Notes under the pieces: generated by a model
Databases searched by the model: none
What the model was told of the DNA's origin: nothing
What the model saw: the letters and a program-made list of their open reading frames with translations, nothing else
Origin: Planctomycetia bacterium
GTDB taxonomy: Bacteria; Planctomycetota; Planctomycetia; Pirellulales; UBA1268
Direction of reading: 5' to 3'
Assembly (NCBI GenBank): GCA_009919445.1
Contig: RGBY01000158.1
Coordinates: forward strand, 1 to 5,970
Length of the DNA: 5,970 bases
In this document: positions 5,753 to 5,970 of the stretch, in pieces
Layout: the number at the start of each line of letters is the position of its first letter
Numbering within the stretch: the stretch's first letter is position 1
Position numbers and translations under genes: made by a program

Positions 5753-5970
5753 ATGAACTTTTTTGAGCAACAAGAACGAGCTCGCCGTAAAACGGGACTT
5801 TTGGTGTGGCTGTTCGTGCTGGCTGTCGCCGGCCTGATTGCCGGCACCTACGTCTTGGTGATGGCCCTGTTTCTAGGCGGCGTGGAACAGATGGCCGAGC
5901 AGCAGGATGTGGTCGCTCAGTTGGGGCCGGCAACATTCTGGCGGCCCGATATTTTTGCAGGCGTTGCCTT
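5753..5970 (+). CDS. N-terminal part of a membrane-bound M48-like metallopeptidase (partial)
   Basis: Starts at ATG 5753 and runs off the right edge after 72 full codons. The opening MNFFEQQERARRKTGLLVWL followed by a hydrophobic segment (about 15-41, rich in Leu, Val, Ala and Gly) resembles the start of integral-membrane M48 family metallopeptidases, which often open MNFFExQ-x-x-ARR-x-T and sit next to lemA. The zinc-binding HExxH motif would lie further downstream and cannot be seen, so the catalytic assignment rests on N-terminal resemblance and gene context. A second hydrophobic stretch is expected from PDIFAGVA onward. No strong ribosome binding site precedes the ATG; only GAG at 5743 stands out. 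It is in the same direction as lemA but 198 bp away. Confidence 0.7.
   Translation, partial: MNFFEQQERARRKTGLLVWLFVLAVAGLIAGTYVLVMALFLGGVEQMAEQQDVVAQLGPATFWRPDIFAGVA

Noticed and set aside
5437..5847. A 136-residue minus-strand frame across the lemA-M48 spacer
   Set aside because: It overlaps two well-supported plus-strand genes at both ends and shows no family motif.

Overview
The window reads as a piece of an ordinary bacterial chromosome, moderately GC-rich and densely coded. A planctomycete is the most likely source. The main pointer is the secreted PQQ-like beta-propeller protein that begins its mature part with WPQWRG, an architecture abundant in Planctomycetes. The LemA plus M48-type membrane pair and the Uup-like ABC-F protein fit but are not specific. 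This placement rests on recalled family distribution, not on any search.

Layout from left to right. Positions 1-1284 (minus) hold the first 428 residues of an ABC-F ribosome-associated ATPase, cut by the left edge. A 115-bp divergent spacer separates it from a complete transaldolase gene on the plus strand (1400-2485). After a 90-bp spacer with a good sigma70-type promoter and a small dyad comes a 230-residue protein (2576-3268). It has a perfect-heptad coiled coil followed by a PD-(D/E)XK nuclease-like domain. A 183-bp convergent spacer follows, full of short direct and inverted repeats. Next is the secreted PQQ-like beta-propeller protein on the minus strand (3452-4792). A 141-bp divergent spacer leads to a LemA family membrane protein (4934-5554). 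After 198 bp comes the first 72 residues of a membrane protein whose start resembles M48-type metallopeptidases often found beside LemA (5753 to the right edge).

Functionally this is a mix: translation quality control (ABC-F), pentose phosphate metabolism (transaldolase), a putative nuclease of unknown role, an exported propeller protein and a cell-envelope LemA/M48 pair. Only lemA and the M48-like gene look like one functional unit. The other genes are separated by divergent or convergent junctions.

I found no RNA gene, transposon, CRISPR array or clearly new system. The best leads are the coiled-coil nuclease-like gene with its own promoter and dyad, the 21-bp in-gene repeat, the repeat-rich convergent spacer, and the compact arm region of the ABC-F protein.
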